NCBI GenBank assembly: GCA_028671895.1
Contig: CM053802.1
Span: 13,337,631-13,401,630, forward strand
Length of the DNA: 64,000 nucleotides
Direction of reading: 5' to 3'
Source of the DNA: Oenanthe sinensis
Lineage: Eukaryota; Streptophyta; Magnoliopsida; Apiales; Apiaceae
Shown: piece after piece, positions 48,385 through 60,551 of the stretch
How positions within the stretch are numbered: position 1 is the stretch's first letter
Layout: each line of letters starts with the position of its first letter
The notes under the pieces: generated by a model
What the model was told of the DNA's origin: nothing
Database searches by the model: none
What the model saw: only the letters and a program-made list of their open reading frames with translations
Program-made: the position numbers and the translations under genes

Positions 48385-49323
48385 CAGGGCCAGTGTTGTG
48401 GATGCATCGAGACCGTAGAAACCCTTGTATGATCATTATCGTATTATTATAAAACCCAACGCGACAAAGCCCAAAAATAAACAATTTTCTTGAAATTGGG
48501 ATTCGATCGAAAACTAGGGGTTCTCTATTCTACTCATCCAGGTACAATACAAACATGCTGCTCTATTTTTTTTTTTTTTTTAATTCTTTTTGTTTATTTG
48601 ATTATCTTTTATGCAATTCAATTCTAACTTTTGTTGCATATACATACGTACATAACCTTTTTTTCAAGAATTTAGATTGGGGTTTTGGGTGAAATCTTGA
48701 AATTTACCAAGATTTAATCTTTCTTGGAAAATTTTGAAACTTTTGTTTTAAAGGGATTTAGGTGGTTAATTTATTAGCTTTTACTTTGATTATAAATTGT
48801 TATAAGATTTTGTATTGATGCCGGTTTATTGTTTTTTGAGGTGTGGTATGATGGGTTGTGTGGAGTGTGGACTGGATGTAATTGTTGGGAAATAACTACC
48901 TTCAATCGAAAAGAATGATGAATTGGAAAAGAAAAATTAATTGTCATATGTGCTAATGGTTTTGTTGAATTCTTGAATACCACTAATTCTATATTGTTAT
49001 GCTGTTTTTGGACTCTGCTACATGATTTTCATGTGTTACTATATAGCAATTGTTGTATAAGCTGTCGAGAGTTATTTATGTGTGGTTGATTATAGTTTGG
49101 CTTTTAATGCGTAAGACCTGCCAACACTATCTTTATCTGTAATTGCTTTTAGCATAATGAATTTTGTATATAGGTATATGTCCTTTTTCTTGTTAGGCGA
49201 CTATGTTCTTTGTTACTTGCAGTGAAATTTCATTCAATGAGAATTAGCTTGTTGAGCATGCTATAAGAGGCATTATTTTTTGAATGCCGTGAATTGATAT
49301 GTTTGTTTCCATGCAGTTTGAAA

Positions 49324-51972
49324 ATGCCTCGATATGATGATCGGTATGGAACCACTCGTTTATATGTTGGTCGATTGTCATCCAGGACAAGGTCAAGAGA
49401 CCTGGAGCACATCTTTAGCAGATATGGGAGGTAATAATAATATTTTCTGTATAAACATTTGCGCAAGAACATGTAGTTTGATACTTCGATGAAATATTAG
49501 CTGGATCTGAGTTCCAGAGATCAACGGGGCTGTGAATTTGACTGAAGGATCTAGGTCAATGCTCTTATACTCCATTTAATGATCTAGTTGATTTGCAGTC
49601 TGTTTGAATCTTGTAATTTGTTCTTGAAGTTTTACATTTATGTTATTTATTTCTTTCTAGCAGCATCTTGGAAAATCTATACATATTGCCTAAATATAAT
49701 TTAATCATCAGTAATTAGTTCAAATCAAGATCACAAATAAACTCTTTTGATACAAAAGGTTAAATTGTCTGTCTTGATGCTTTTTGAAATGAGGTTACTA
49801 GTATGGAACTGTTACCAGAGTCCAGTCCTCGAACAATGCTGTTTTGTGGATATTACTCGAAATTCCTGTAAACAGTTGAATTTAGGAAGCATACACAAGT
49901 TTGCCAAACTTTTTCTATGTTCAGGTGTCATAAATAATGCTATCTGTAAAGGATCATTGTACCCCTAGATTGTTTTAACCAGATGATATTGTTGAAGGTT
50001 TGTGGCCTTTTCCTTGACCTGGAGGTCAATGGTGGGAAGGTGGCCATGGTGGAATTGGTGGAGTCTTGCCAAGTGTTGGGAGACATTGGCGATTCCTTCT
50101 GTAGTGTTATTGACTTTTTATGCAAGCACCATTCTCACTCTGGTGTTTAGTTCATTTTTCTTTTGGGGCGATGTTTGATGCACTTCCAAAACTTAAGTAA
50201 TGATGGCCTTATTGTTTCTGGCAACCGTTTCCGCAGAGTGCGAGATGTGGACATGAAGCACGACTACGCTTTCGTTGTATGTATAATTTCCTATTTTATC
50301 TCATCTCTTCTTTCTTTGTGAATACGGATTTCTGATAATATAGATATCTGATCTTAACTTTTACACAATCACGGTTGTCCTTTTGTTGGTTTCTGCTCTT
50401 TAACTTCAATTGGCAGGATTTTAGTGACTCGCGGGATGCTGATGATGCAAGGTATAGCTTAAATGGTCGGGAAGTTGATGGAAGCCGTTTGATTGTGGAA
50501 TTTGCCAAGGGAGTAAGCACTATTATCTGTATACTTGTTATTTTTCTTTATCCGTTACATGTTAAGTATATATATGAGAATATAAGCTTTTATATTTCGA
50601 ATGCTCTAACTTTTCTTCACTATTGTTAACTCCTACTAAAATATTTGATGCTTTACCCGGTATAGGTTCCCCGTGGTCCAGGCGGTTCTCGAGAATATCT
50701 GGGCAGAGGCCCCCCTCCCGGGTCTGGACGTTGCTTCAATTGTGGCCTTGATGGGCACTGGGCTCGAGATTGCAAGGCAGGGGACTGGAAGAACAAATGT
50801 TATCGATGCGGAGAGAGAGGTCACATAGAGAGGAGCTGTCACAACAGCCCTAAGAAGCTTAGGTAATCCTCAAATAGAGTGAGCTGCATATGGTTTCCAT
50901 AACTGTGCCCGCCACTTTCTTGTTTTCTTAATATATAGATTGAGCTTCATACAGGTTTTCATCCGCTCAGCAAGAGTAATCTGACAATTCATGTCCTTTC
51001 ATGCATATGATAACTATAAGCTGTAATACTTTGTTATCTCTATGTGATGGACAATTTTTTGTATTTCTACAGCCGGAGTGAAAGGAGTTACTCAAGGTCA
51101 CCAGTGAGATCTCGCTCACGTCGCCATGACAGAAGCTTGAGTCGGAGCTACAGCCGCAGTCGCAGCTATAGGTTAGTTTTTGTTTTTCGCAGATTAGTCT
51201 AGCAGTTAAATTTGAAATAACCCTCTAAAAGGCATTTAGGTCTGGCAGCTACACAAAGTTATATATTCTTTTGACCATGGTTCTGGACCTGCTGGTTAGC
51301 ATTTTTAAACGAACATGTATGCTTAGCGAAGGATGTTCTAAAGCATTATTAAATATTAGGACTTGTTCCCATTTTCATGTTTGAATACGGGCTTCATGTA
51401 CTACAATGGCTTACCCTACAATTAGTATACTTCATATGCAAGTTACAGTGTGTGCTTGAGAGCATGCGTGCGTGGGGTCATCTGTTGGGAAAGGGTGTAG
51501 TATATTTTCATATATAGCCTATATTACATACATTGTTTAGTAACTTAGTACTTTATATATTGACAGTCGATCAAGGTCTCCAAGAAGAGAACGAATTGGT
51601 GAACGTGAGCGGAGGCGGCGAAGAAGTCCTAGCTACAGCAGAAGCCCAGAGCCAAAGAGTTCTCCGCCTCCCTCCAAGGTGATGAAGAACAGTCCAACAC
51701 CTGTAGATGACAGCCCAATTGAGAATGCTAGCCCTTATCCAGAGAGAGCCAACCATGCTACTGAACACGATGGTTCTGAAAACAGTGGGAGCCTTCGAGG
51801 TAGGAGCCCTGAAAGGGATAATCCTATCTCGCGAAGGAATGACAGTCCTTCGGAAGCTAATGGCAGAGCTAATGGAACAAGTCGCAGCCCAACTGCAAAT
51901 GATGATGAGAGTCCAGCTCATGATGATGATTATAGTAATCGTCTCTCCCCAAGGGGAATTAGGTTTGCTTGA
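49324..51972 (+). CDS. RS2Z33: RS2Z-type serine/arginine-rich splicing factor
   Basis: A plant-specific SR protein with one RRM and two zinc knuckles, acting in splice-site choice in the nucleus. Coding exons: 49324-49430, 50237-50276, 50417-50512, 50666-50862, 51073-51171 and 51567-51972, in phase, 314 residues. A non-coding first exon probably ends at 48541 (CCAG|GTACAA) and joins at 49317. The RRM shows RNP2 LYVGRL (13-18) and an RNP1-like YAFV|DF. CCHC knuckles are at residues 104-117 (CFNCGLDGHWARDC) and 126-139 (CYRCGERGHIERSC), then an RS region and an SP-rich acidic tail. That order is diagnostic for RS2Z32/RS2Z33; which of the two cannot be told. The 806-bp intron inside the RRM is the longest coding intron; in relatives this intron is a site of alternative splicing and self-regulation (family knowledge). 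Confidence 0.95.
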
Positions 51973-52966
51973 TTGTTGTTGGAGGGGGGTGAGTGTAGTA
52001 TCTAAAGCCTGATGCTTTGATCTTTTCTATTTGCTAGCAACTAAATCATTATCGTATTTGTTCAAGACTTTCGATATTTACTTTTTGTTATCTGGATGAA
52101 AGATGGGTGTATAAGCTCTTGGTATTGTTTTTTCTGAGATTCATAGTGTTATGTTAATGTATTTTACTTATTTTAAGCAAGCTCCCGGTTTAGATATTAG
52201 AGAGTGGTTGCAATGTTTTTCGTTCTGATCACTATTAAGTAACAATGAGGTGCAAATTTGTGCTTTCAAGCATTAACCCTTGTGACCCAAATTTCTTCAA
52301 CCCTCTATCCGGTGAGTGCCTGGCTAAAATTTCGGGGAATAGATTGGTAGATGGGTCTTCCATTCACCATCCCCCAGTAAAATCTTGCTATGATAGTGAT
52401 CACAGATCTTTTTTGCTGTTTTTTTAATAACAAGAACCATCATTTCTGAGCATAGCTAAAATTTCAGCTTATTTCAAATATGAATAAAATGAATTATATT
52501 TATATTTGCAATTTAACATGATTGCACTTGAATAAGCAACAACCGTTTAAGGGGACAAGTTGTAGAGATGCCCTCGTAAGAATGGATGCTGGCAGACTTT
52601 CGGCTGTTTTCCCATTCCAGTCCAGGATTTGTGATCCCCGTACTACTTTATTCTCTGCTTTTATTTGATCCCCTCAACTTTTAACTCCACCTTGAATAGA
52701 TGAAATTCCAAAAGACTCTTTGGATTTTTAATGGATGAAATATTCTCTGGAAAACGGGTCCAGGAACTAGGTGAATGAAAGTCTACCCTACTTGATTCTC
52801 CTTTTTACTCGGGAAAGTGATGAGCAAAATTTCGAACAAGCATATAATAAGCTACCTTTTCTAGAGAGAGAACTGTGCACCGCAAAAGAGTATTTATAGA
52901 GACGTTTAAATGAAGTGTTGGAGGTAAAAGTTTGAACCTTAGCAAAAAAACAAAATTTAACCCCTG
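51973..52966. other. RS2Z 3' region and spacer
   Basis: It probably holds the RS2Z 3' UTR up to about 52200. A small open frame at 52245-52427 (MRCKFVLSSINPCDPNFF...) has no recognisable motif and might be an unconnected remnant. Otherwise empty. Confidence 0.5.
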
Positions 52967-53656
52967 ATGTATCCTTACTCTAGTTCGGAGTTCGGCAGAA
53001 CAGATTATAAATCTTGTTATCTCAGTTGGCATAGTGATGACAGTGAGAACATGGGCTTATATGTGGAGCCACCTTCATATTGTCAGGATGATTCCTTTTA
53101 CCAGTTCGGTTTCCATAATTACAGGGAGGAGAGGATGATGTAATTGAGCATGCTGACTCTAGTTATCAAGTCTCGATGTCTCCTCATAATGCTTCTGGTA
53201 GTGCTAATCTACTAGGGGATTACTTCTCCCGTTTTGTGTGGGATGGATACAAGTGTTCTGAAGGGTATGATGCTTTCAATGATGGATTCAGTGGTTCGGA
53301 AATGGTGAAAGATTCATCCGATTTTGTTGGTCGGGATGAATACAAGGTTTCCGAAGGCTGTGATGGTTTGGATATGGTAAAAGATCCATACAAAGACAAA
53401 GAAATGTATAATAGTTGTGAAAGTTCTGATAAAGAGAGAAACACAGTTTAGAGTTGACCATATCCCTCGGTTTGATTGTGATTTCGGATTTCAATATAAG
53501 GTGGATGAAGACATTAGTGCGGCTGATCTCAAGTCAAAGTATAGCCAGACTTCGGAATCTTGGGATGAGATGGGACTATATGAGCAAATCTTTGGCAACT
53601 GGCATAATATGTTAAGATCAGGCACTGAAAGCAGGGTAGAAGCTAGACTTGCTTGA
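52967..53656 (+). pseudogene. Unrecognised coding remnant with two compensating frameshifts
   Basis: Three consecutive open segments read like one protein of about 230 residues. Segment 1 starts at ATG 52967 (MYPYSSSEFGRTDY) and runs to TAA 53141; segment 2, one frame over, runs from about 53127 to 53451; segment 3, back in the first frame, runs from about 53440 to the TGA at 53656. Segment 2 carries an internal repeat, YKCSEGYD... SEMVKD and YKVSEGCDGLDMVKD, which argues that this frame was once coding. Total length is a multiple of three. The content is acidic and rich in Ser, Tyr and Asp, with no domain I know. Alternatives are two sequencing errors, or short unrecognised introns; a TTACAG|GG acceptor lies near the first shift but no matching donor was seen. 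Confidence 0.5.
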
Positions 53657-54093
53657 ACTTCAAAGACGAAGAGCCTGGTCCGTTTTATGTGTATATAAAT
53701 TAGACAGCTGGGGGGTCTTAATTACTACCAAAAAATGCGACATAAGCCATTCAGGTTCCTTCTCGAGATTTTCATTCATGTGCTGCAGGTGCAGGAGCTA
53801 TTCAATTATGCTTCGTCCACCTTAGTTTTGCTTTCACAGGGCTATGGGGGATATCTATGAATAAATCAACAATAGCAATCGAGCATTTCTTGCAAATTTC
53901 AGTTATAAATAAATTCATTCAATGGGCCAAATCATTTCAATTACTTGTGCTTGTTAATCATATAAGTGTCTGGAGTAATCAGGGTATAATCTCATATCAC
54001 ATCTTCCATATTATAAACTGAAAAATACAATACTTTACAAACTACATATAACTTATATTTGTGCCTGGGCAATCATGTTAAACAATAGAGCAA

Positions 54094-57000
54094 TCAAACA
54101 GAGCCACCAAGAGGGCCGATGCCCAACTCATCCTCAATATCATCACCCTCTTCAAAAAGTCTAAGAAATCGAGCCTGCTCATGCTCTCTCTTCTTTTTCC
54201 TCCAAAACTTATATGCAGCTGCCAATCCAACAATAAGAACACTTACAATTAAAACACTTATTAATACCACCACAGTCCAATGCATTCTCCGAGCTCCATC
54301 ATGCTGTTTGTCATTATTCTCTGATGAGCCTGAGGAGTGATCTATATCTGTATAAAACAGAGATTATGTAATGTACTAAATGAAGCAAGTAAAGCTGTAA
54401 TAAAAACTCGTAGACTTTGTACTTAAAGAGTTTAAGGTCAGTAAGTACACATCTGCAAGTCCAGGAATTGTCCTATAAAAATCATTTCAATGTCAACTGT
54501 ATGACAATGAAATTACATATTAGGTGAGAGCTATTAGACGTTTCATTAAAATGGACTAACACACATGCATTATATGCTAATAGTCATGACTATTAATGAG
54601 ACTATCAGAAGAAGCTAACTTAGACATTGTAGATAAAAACCTAATTGACCTAGAGGTACTGAGTAACATGGGCTGTTAACTTGTAAATAACATTATTTGT
54701 CTGCTTGACGACCTATTGTGAACATCCAAACATTATAAAATATTAAAATGAAAACTTATGGGTTTTCTGACAAACTTAAACCAGAATAAGATAATTTGAT
54801 TACAGATGCTCCACAGAATGTAACAGAACTACTTGAAATACATACACTGTACTTTGAATGTTCACAATTATCATAGACTTGACGTTATGAGACTAAATAG
54901 ATGATCATTCTTCCACTAGATAATTAACTTATTCTAGGGCTGGAAACCTAGAGAACAGACGCCACCAACATCAAGTTTGATTGGTCCCTTTTTTCCTATT
55001 TTCTTTCTTTTCCTCCCCTTTCTAGCCTGCCTGCAAATCCTATAGGTGTCTGGCAAGAAATTCAATCTAGTCAAATAAATTAATGTGAATTCCTCCAGTA
55101 AATTGTAACACACACAGTGCTCAAGTGTGTAAGCATATGACGAGACCACCACAATATTACTAATAATTAAATTATATACATATGCTTCCATCAAAAACGT
55201 CAACTATCACCATAAAAAATACATATTTGCACTAGCCTGTGTACTTCGAATCTTAAATTTTGAAATGAGGCCACTGTTCAACTATTTTAAGTAAATGAAA
55301 GACATGTGCGAAGTTAAGTAAAAGCCGTAATGTATATAACCCTCACCTGCTTTGATGGGTACACAGTCCTGACAAGAAAATGTAGCACTGAATTCCTTTG
55401 CTACAGAGTACACATACTTGCCATCAGGGACTGTAAAATCATCTGGGCAAAATTCCCACTCGCCGAACACATCATCAGATTTCAAGCTGTCTTTTTCATA
55501 CAGTCCACATCGCTTGCATTTTTTATTTGTAAACTTTGTCAGAGGCTGTAAGAACATCAAAAAGATTTAAATTCGATATTAACTTCCGAAGAGTCTTTTC
55601 AGCCCATTACCACCCCCATTCCCCGGTAAGAAGTTAAGTTATTATATACGATAAAGTAGTTGTTACAATTAGACAGAAAGCATTCTGTTGCATCAAAGGA
55701 ACTGTATTTACAGTTCATCCATGTGCGATACCTAGAAACACTTTCATGAAGTTGGAAGAGATGATATAGAGCCAGGACCCACACACAATACCTAAATCGG
55801 ATCATAAAAGGACTAAAATTTGGACACTAAATGGAAATTAAAAGTTTTATAGTTGTTCTCATGCATAAATAAAGGGAGTGATTATGTAATAAATGGAGTG
55901 TGAGTTGTTGAATAATCAACCACGCTCCATCTGTTCAGAAGAATGGTTTTCTTTTAAGAAATCTTGTACTTGATAAGTATTCAAGTTTGCTCCTTATTCC
56001 CTCCGCGCTCAGGTTATTTTGAATTCATATATCAAAGAGAATTCTTTTAGTTCGATCTATTACCAATATATTCTTTTGTTGCCAAACCAGTGCTTTCAGT
56101 ATTAAGTGATGGAAATGAGATATGTGATGAAGTTAAGAAAATTTTATGCTACCAGCATTTATACAGACTCGTTTAAGAGCTTTTTTTTACCAGCGAAGTA
56201 TGACAAATCAGATTGAGCTCCTAATATTAGTCCACATTTACACTAAATTACTGACTTTTTAATCGCATTCTGTGACATTCAATATGAGGAATCTACAAAA
56301 TGGAACGGAAAAGAAGTTAAGATGTTCTATCAAGATAACAGGGACACCCCTTGTTCTGCAGTTAAGAAATCGCCTACTTTGTGCACCAAGCTCTGGAGAA
56401 GAACAAACAATAGAATGATAGACATCTACACTCTAAATTTCTGATAAATCATATGCTCAAGCAAAAGTTATGTCGGTGAGTTGGAATTTGCGGGAAGGGA
56501 ATGGATGCGAAAGAAAAGTTGAATAACTTCCTCAGTAAACCTAGGATAGATTATCACAATCTCTTTCGCATTCCTTTTTCCTAAAATTCAAAGTCACATA
56601 GAAGGTACACCATGCTAATCCAATTTAAAAAATTCCAGCAGAACAATACCCACATCCAAATCCAAATACCTATAAAAAAGAAGTAACTACTTATACTAAA
56701 GCAAAAATCCAGACCGAGTTAAGTAATCAACTAAGAACAAACCTGCCAGGATTCTTGACCCCTGAAAGTATACACGACATTTTTTTTCTTCACATCAGGC
56801 AAAAATGTCTTATTTTCCCCTTTACAGCTGAAGTAAACTTCTGGATCAACAGGTAGCCATTCGTGGGTTTTAAAAATTTCAACGGATTGAAGTGTAACAG
56901 ATGCTGTTGCTATAAAATCTGCCAATTAAATATAAAAACAGGGAAAATCAACTAACATGAAACATAAAACACTAGCAAGAACATATTATATACAAACAAT

Positions 57001-57425
57001 GGTGTCAAAAGGCAACCAACAAAAACTGTTAAAATGTAAACTTACCATAAATACTGCTTCATTTACAGCTTCAATTTTTCGATGCGTAAAAATTAAATCT
57101 TTAATCTTATAAAGCATCTATTTACGCATTAAGACAATAATATTTTGTATTCATATTGTCTACTCATACTAGCATACAAGGAGAGTGGAGACACGTGTAA
57201 ACACATACAGTTAAACCTATATAAACTAATTTATGGAGCCCTGTGACAGTAGAATACATGTATGATTACATTACAGTTGTTAAAAAGCAGCAGTTGATGA
57301 TTGTAATTGGATGAAAAAGACAGTAGTAGTGTTACTAAAAAGAGGTTGTTACCTGGGAAGAAGCTGAGGAATATGTAAGAATGGAGTGACAAAACTGAAA
57401 CCCTAGAAGATAAACGACGACGCAT
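54094..57425 (-). CDS. Single-pass membrane protein of unknown function (Expp1/DUF7953-like)
   Basis: Four exons in phase: 57425-57353, 56918-56743, 55545-55347 and 54347-54094, giving 233 residues. A basic start and hydrophobic stretch (about residues 8-24) look like a signal peptide. The extracytoplasmic part has ASVTLQSVEIFKTHEW, VYFSCKGENKTFLPDVKK, a CKRCGLYE pair of cysteines, and an EWEFCPDDF block. One membrane helix (about residues 173-198) is followed by RKKKREHEQARF and an acidic tail, so a type I topology. The gene matches my memory of the plant Expp1 family (Arabidopsis At3g44150); its function is not known to me. All splice sites are GT-AG. Introns are large (about 0.4, 1.2 and 1.0 kb) with no recognised elements. 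Confidence 0.8.
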
Positions 57426-58874
57426 GGAGCTAGCTATATATTATGTACTTATGTCTTATTCTTGTCGGAGAAGTGTTGTGTTGTGTTCAATGTGGAGAAT
57501 CCGTGCAATTTATTATTGGGCTTTCGTCGTTTAACAGCCCCCAGATCGTTAAGAATCCGTGCAATTTATTAAAATTATTTAATATATTTAAAATGACATG
57601 AGAAATCCAAATTTTAAAATTATTTAAAATAACTGTTTAAATGTGTTAACATTCATATTAACATTTTAAATTTTAGATTTATATTAACATTTAAATGTGT
57701 TATATATTTTAATGTATGAGATTTTAACTTAAATTCAAATTCGTATCTAATTTTTTTTAGTAATTTAAACATATTACTTGAGAAATTCAAATTCCCAAAT
57801 ATACTGTAAGTTTGTGCTTGAGAACTTTGATTAATTTAAAATTATGAATTTCAAATGACAGAATTTGAGTTATCATTTCAAATTCTTATATTTGTACTAA
57901 TATTTGAATTCTTTTAAATTCAAATGAAATCCAAATTCAAATTCTTATCATTACCAAATATGTCATTTGTTCAAATTTAGAATTTAAAATGAAATCCAAG
58001 CCAAACAGGCCATAAGAGAAATTAACACTTTACACCCAATAATTGTAGTACTAAATATACATATTTTAAAATGTTAATATTTTTTCAAATAAAATTCTGT
58101 TTAAAAAAAATACAAACAGTTAACCACATCCGTGGGATCATGTAATTTATAAAAAAATTATTTAAAATATTTCGGAACGGAAAGTAACGTTTTGTAAGTC
58201 ATTTAATTATAATTTAATTATGGAGTACTCCCGACAATCTATGTAACATGACACTTTTGGTTGACAGCCTTTTGGACCTCCAAGATTGCTAAGAGGGTGT
58301 CAAGAAAGGTTACCAATTTTTGGCACTACTTAATACCTCCTCAAAATGGATAGAAAACAAAGTTGACATAAAATATATAAAATGTATGTACATTTATTAC
58401 CTTTTTATTATATTTTATTTGTATTATATATATATATTTAATAGTTGATGTGGAGATCATTTGAATAAATTATATGGGGTGCCAACGAGAGGTTGTGAGC
58501 ATTGGTTGGTTTGGACAATAAAACCATCCAAACCAAACTTTTCTGTTTTGCAATTTGGCTAACCATTACCATAACCATAACCATTATTATTATAATCGAA
58601 CCGATCAAATTATAACGGTTCAGTTTAGACGATTTCATATTTAAACCACTAAAATAAAAATAATATAATTACATACTTGAAAAAAATTAGTAAAAATAAA
58701 ATTCTTATAAATAAGTGCTTAGATTACATAATATTTACTTAGAAAATTCTTAATCCCAAAATGACTGTAAATATTAATAAAAGACAAGTTTTTAATGATT
58801 TCAACAAAATTATATTTAGACAAATAAAAATGAAAATGATCCCTAATATATATAAATATATTAGTTAGTTTGTT

Positions 58875-58908
<34 letters not shown>

Positions 58909-59319
58909 ATTATATAAAATAATATATGATCCCTAATAAATATAAATACATTATAATTTATTTGGGTGGTTTGGTTATCGATTTAACGGTATGATTATAT
59001 CGGTCGGTATAGAAAATAAAATATAATCAAACTAAACTATTATTTTTCGGTTTTTGAAAAATTGAAACCATAACCGGTCCAAACTAATATAAAGTAAATT
59101 TCGGTTTGAACGGTTTGCAACCATCGGTTTTCAGAAAATTTTACTCACCCTTAATACCCATTATTGAAATAAAATATTGACAATATATAATGAGCTGACA
59201 ATTTTTGGATAGTCAATCTCATCCTCACTAGAGAAGCAGGCACACGGCACCCCTCTCATATTTTCATTTTATCTCTGTATATAACGTGAGCACAAAAATA
59301 TATCCAACAAGAAAAAATA
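57426..59319. other. Shared upstream region of Expp1-like (-) and TatA (+) genes
   Basis: A divergent arrangement. The interior is AT-rich (57560-58450) with many TTTAAAT/AATTCAAAT runs. A (TA)n tract lies at 58878-58906, inside a possible MITE. TATATAA at 59278-59284 is a candidate TATA box for TatA, though it would leave a very short 5' UTR. Confidence 0.5.
58480..59155. mobile_element. Possible hAT-like MITE with GGTTT/AAACC-rich ends
   Basis: The right end read backwards (TAAGGGTGAGTAAAATTTTC, then AAACCG repeats) is like termini of plant hAT-type MITEs. The left end (GGGGTGCCAACGAGAGG, then GGTTTGG and AACCAT repeats) is similar in style but poorly matched. No certain 8-bp target duplication. 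Confidence 0.35.
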
Positions 59320-60551
59320 ATGGAAATGGCACTTTCAGTCTCATCTGCAACTCTAATTTCAACAACACCCATTTCACAATCTCACTTAATTTCTTCTAAA
59401 TCCTCATCTTTCTTCAGACCCACTTCCCTCTTGACCCGACAAACCAAGTCTCTTGTTCTGGGTAGACCCAAAACCCGAAATCCGGGTCTATCTTGCACAT
59501 GTTTGTTTGGACTTGGTGTGCCAGAGCTGGTGGTAATAGCAGGAGTAGCAGCACTTGTATTTGGGCCTAAGAAGTTGCCTGAGGTTGGTAGAAGCATTGG
59601 CAAGACTGTCAAAAGCTTCCAACAGGTTCTCGTGCCCCTCTTTGTTCCTTTGCTTTACATATGAAAATTTTAAAGTTGTGTTCTTTTCACGGGTTTATAG
59701 CATTTGATACTTTAATTTTGATGTATACATATAGTACAAGTGTTTAAGTAATGAGTGTCTGAGCAGTGACATGTGTGCTCCCAGTATATAGTTGAAATAT
59801 GAGCAAGACGGAATTTTTACTTCTTTTCTTTAAGTTATAAGAGGAATTGTTTTGTTTACAACCGGAAAAAGAATGTAATTAGAGCCCGCACCGATTTATT
59901 ATTGGGCACTCCTTAAAAGCCTCGTCCTAACGGAGTTAACTCGCTATAAGCAAGAGTAATTTCCCTTATCTTTTCGATATGGGACTTGAGTTGACACTAC
60001 CCAACAACGGGCGAATAATATTACAAGCAAAATAAGATTCTTGTAAAGTATTTTTCCAACTTTTAGAGAGGAAAATGTTTTCCTCACTTCCCTTTGTCTT
60101 TTTTCTTTGACCTGCGCAATAATTTTCATCAACTAATTTTCCGAGGCAAACAAGCATAGGAATATTACAATGAGTATGACACTGCTTTTTGTAATGCAAA
60201 GGAGATTACAATAAATAAACCAATATTATTCTACTAGTATATAAAATATAGATCTGTTCGATGATCAATATAGGTTGTGTGAAATCCTTTCCTTTCTTTT
60301 TGTCAACTCTCATTTGTGAAATATGTATAACTCTGTTTTGAAGAAAATGAATTGTAGGGTCACTTGATCAGTGTTGGATTCATCAGTGAAATGAACAATA
60401 CATGTATAAATTTGTGCAGGCCGCAAAAGAATTCGAGTCTGAGTTAAAGAAAGAACCCGATGTTGGTGCAGAAACACCAGAGGGGAAAGTTACAGAAGTT
60501 AGTGAAGAAGCGAAGGAAGATGCGAAAGTCTCAAGCACAGAGGAGAGATAA
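59320..60551 (+). CDS. TATA: Sec-independent protein translocase subunit TatA (Tha4), chloroplast
   Basis: The pore-forming subunit of the thylakoid twin-arginine translocase, working with Hcf106 and cpTatC to move folded proteins driven by the proton gradient. Two exons, 59320-59625 and 60420-60551, give 145 residues. Residues 1 to about 57 are Ser/Thr-rich with few acidic residues, a chloroplast transit peptide. A short membrane helix follows (about 66-81, LGVPELVVIAGVAALVFGP) with the conserved membrane Glu69, then the FGPKKLPE hinge and an amphipathic helix (GRSIGKTVKSFQQAAKEF) that spans the exon junction. The tail is acidic (about 110-145). Length and motif order match plant Tha4. Splice sites CAG|GTTCTC and TGTGCAG|GCC are standard. 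Intact. Confidence 0.95.
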
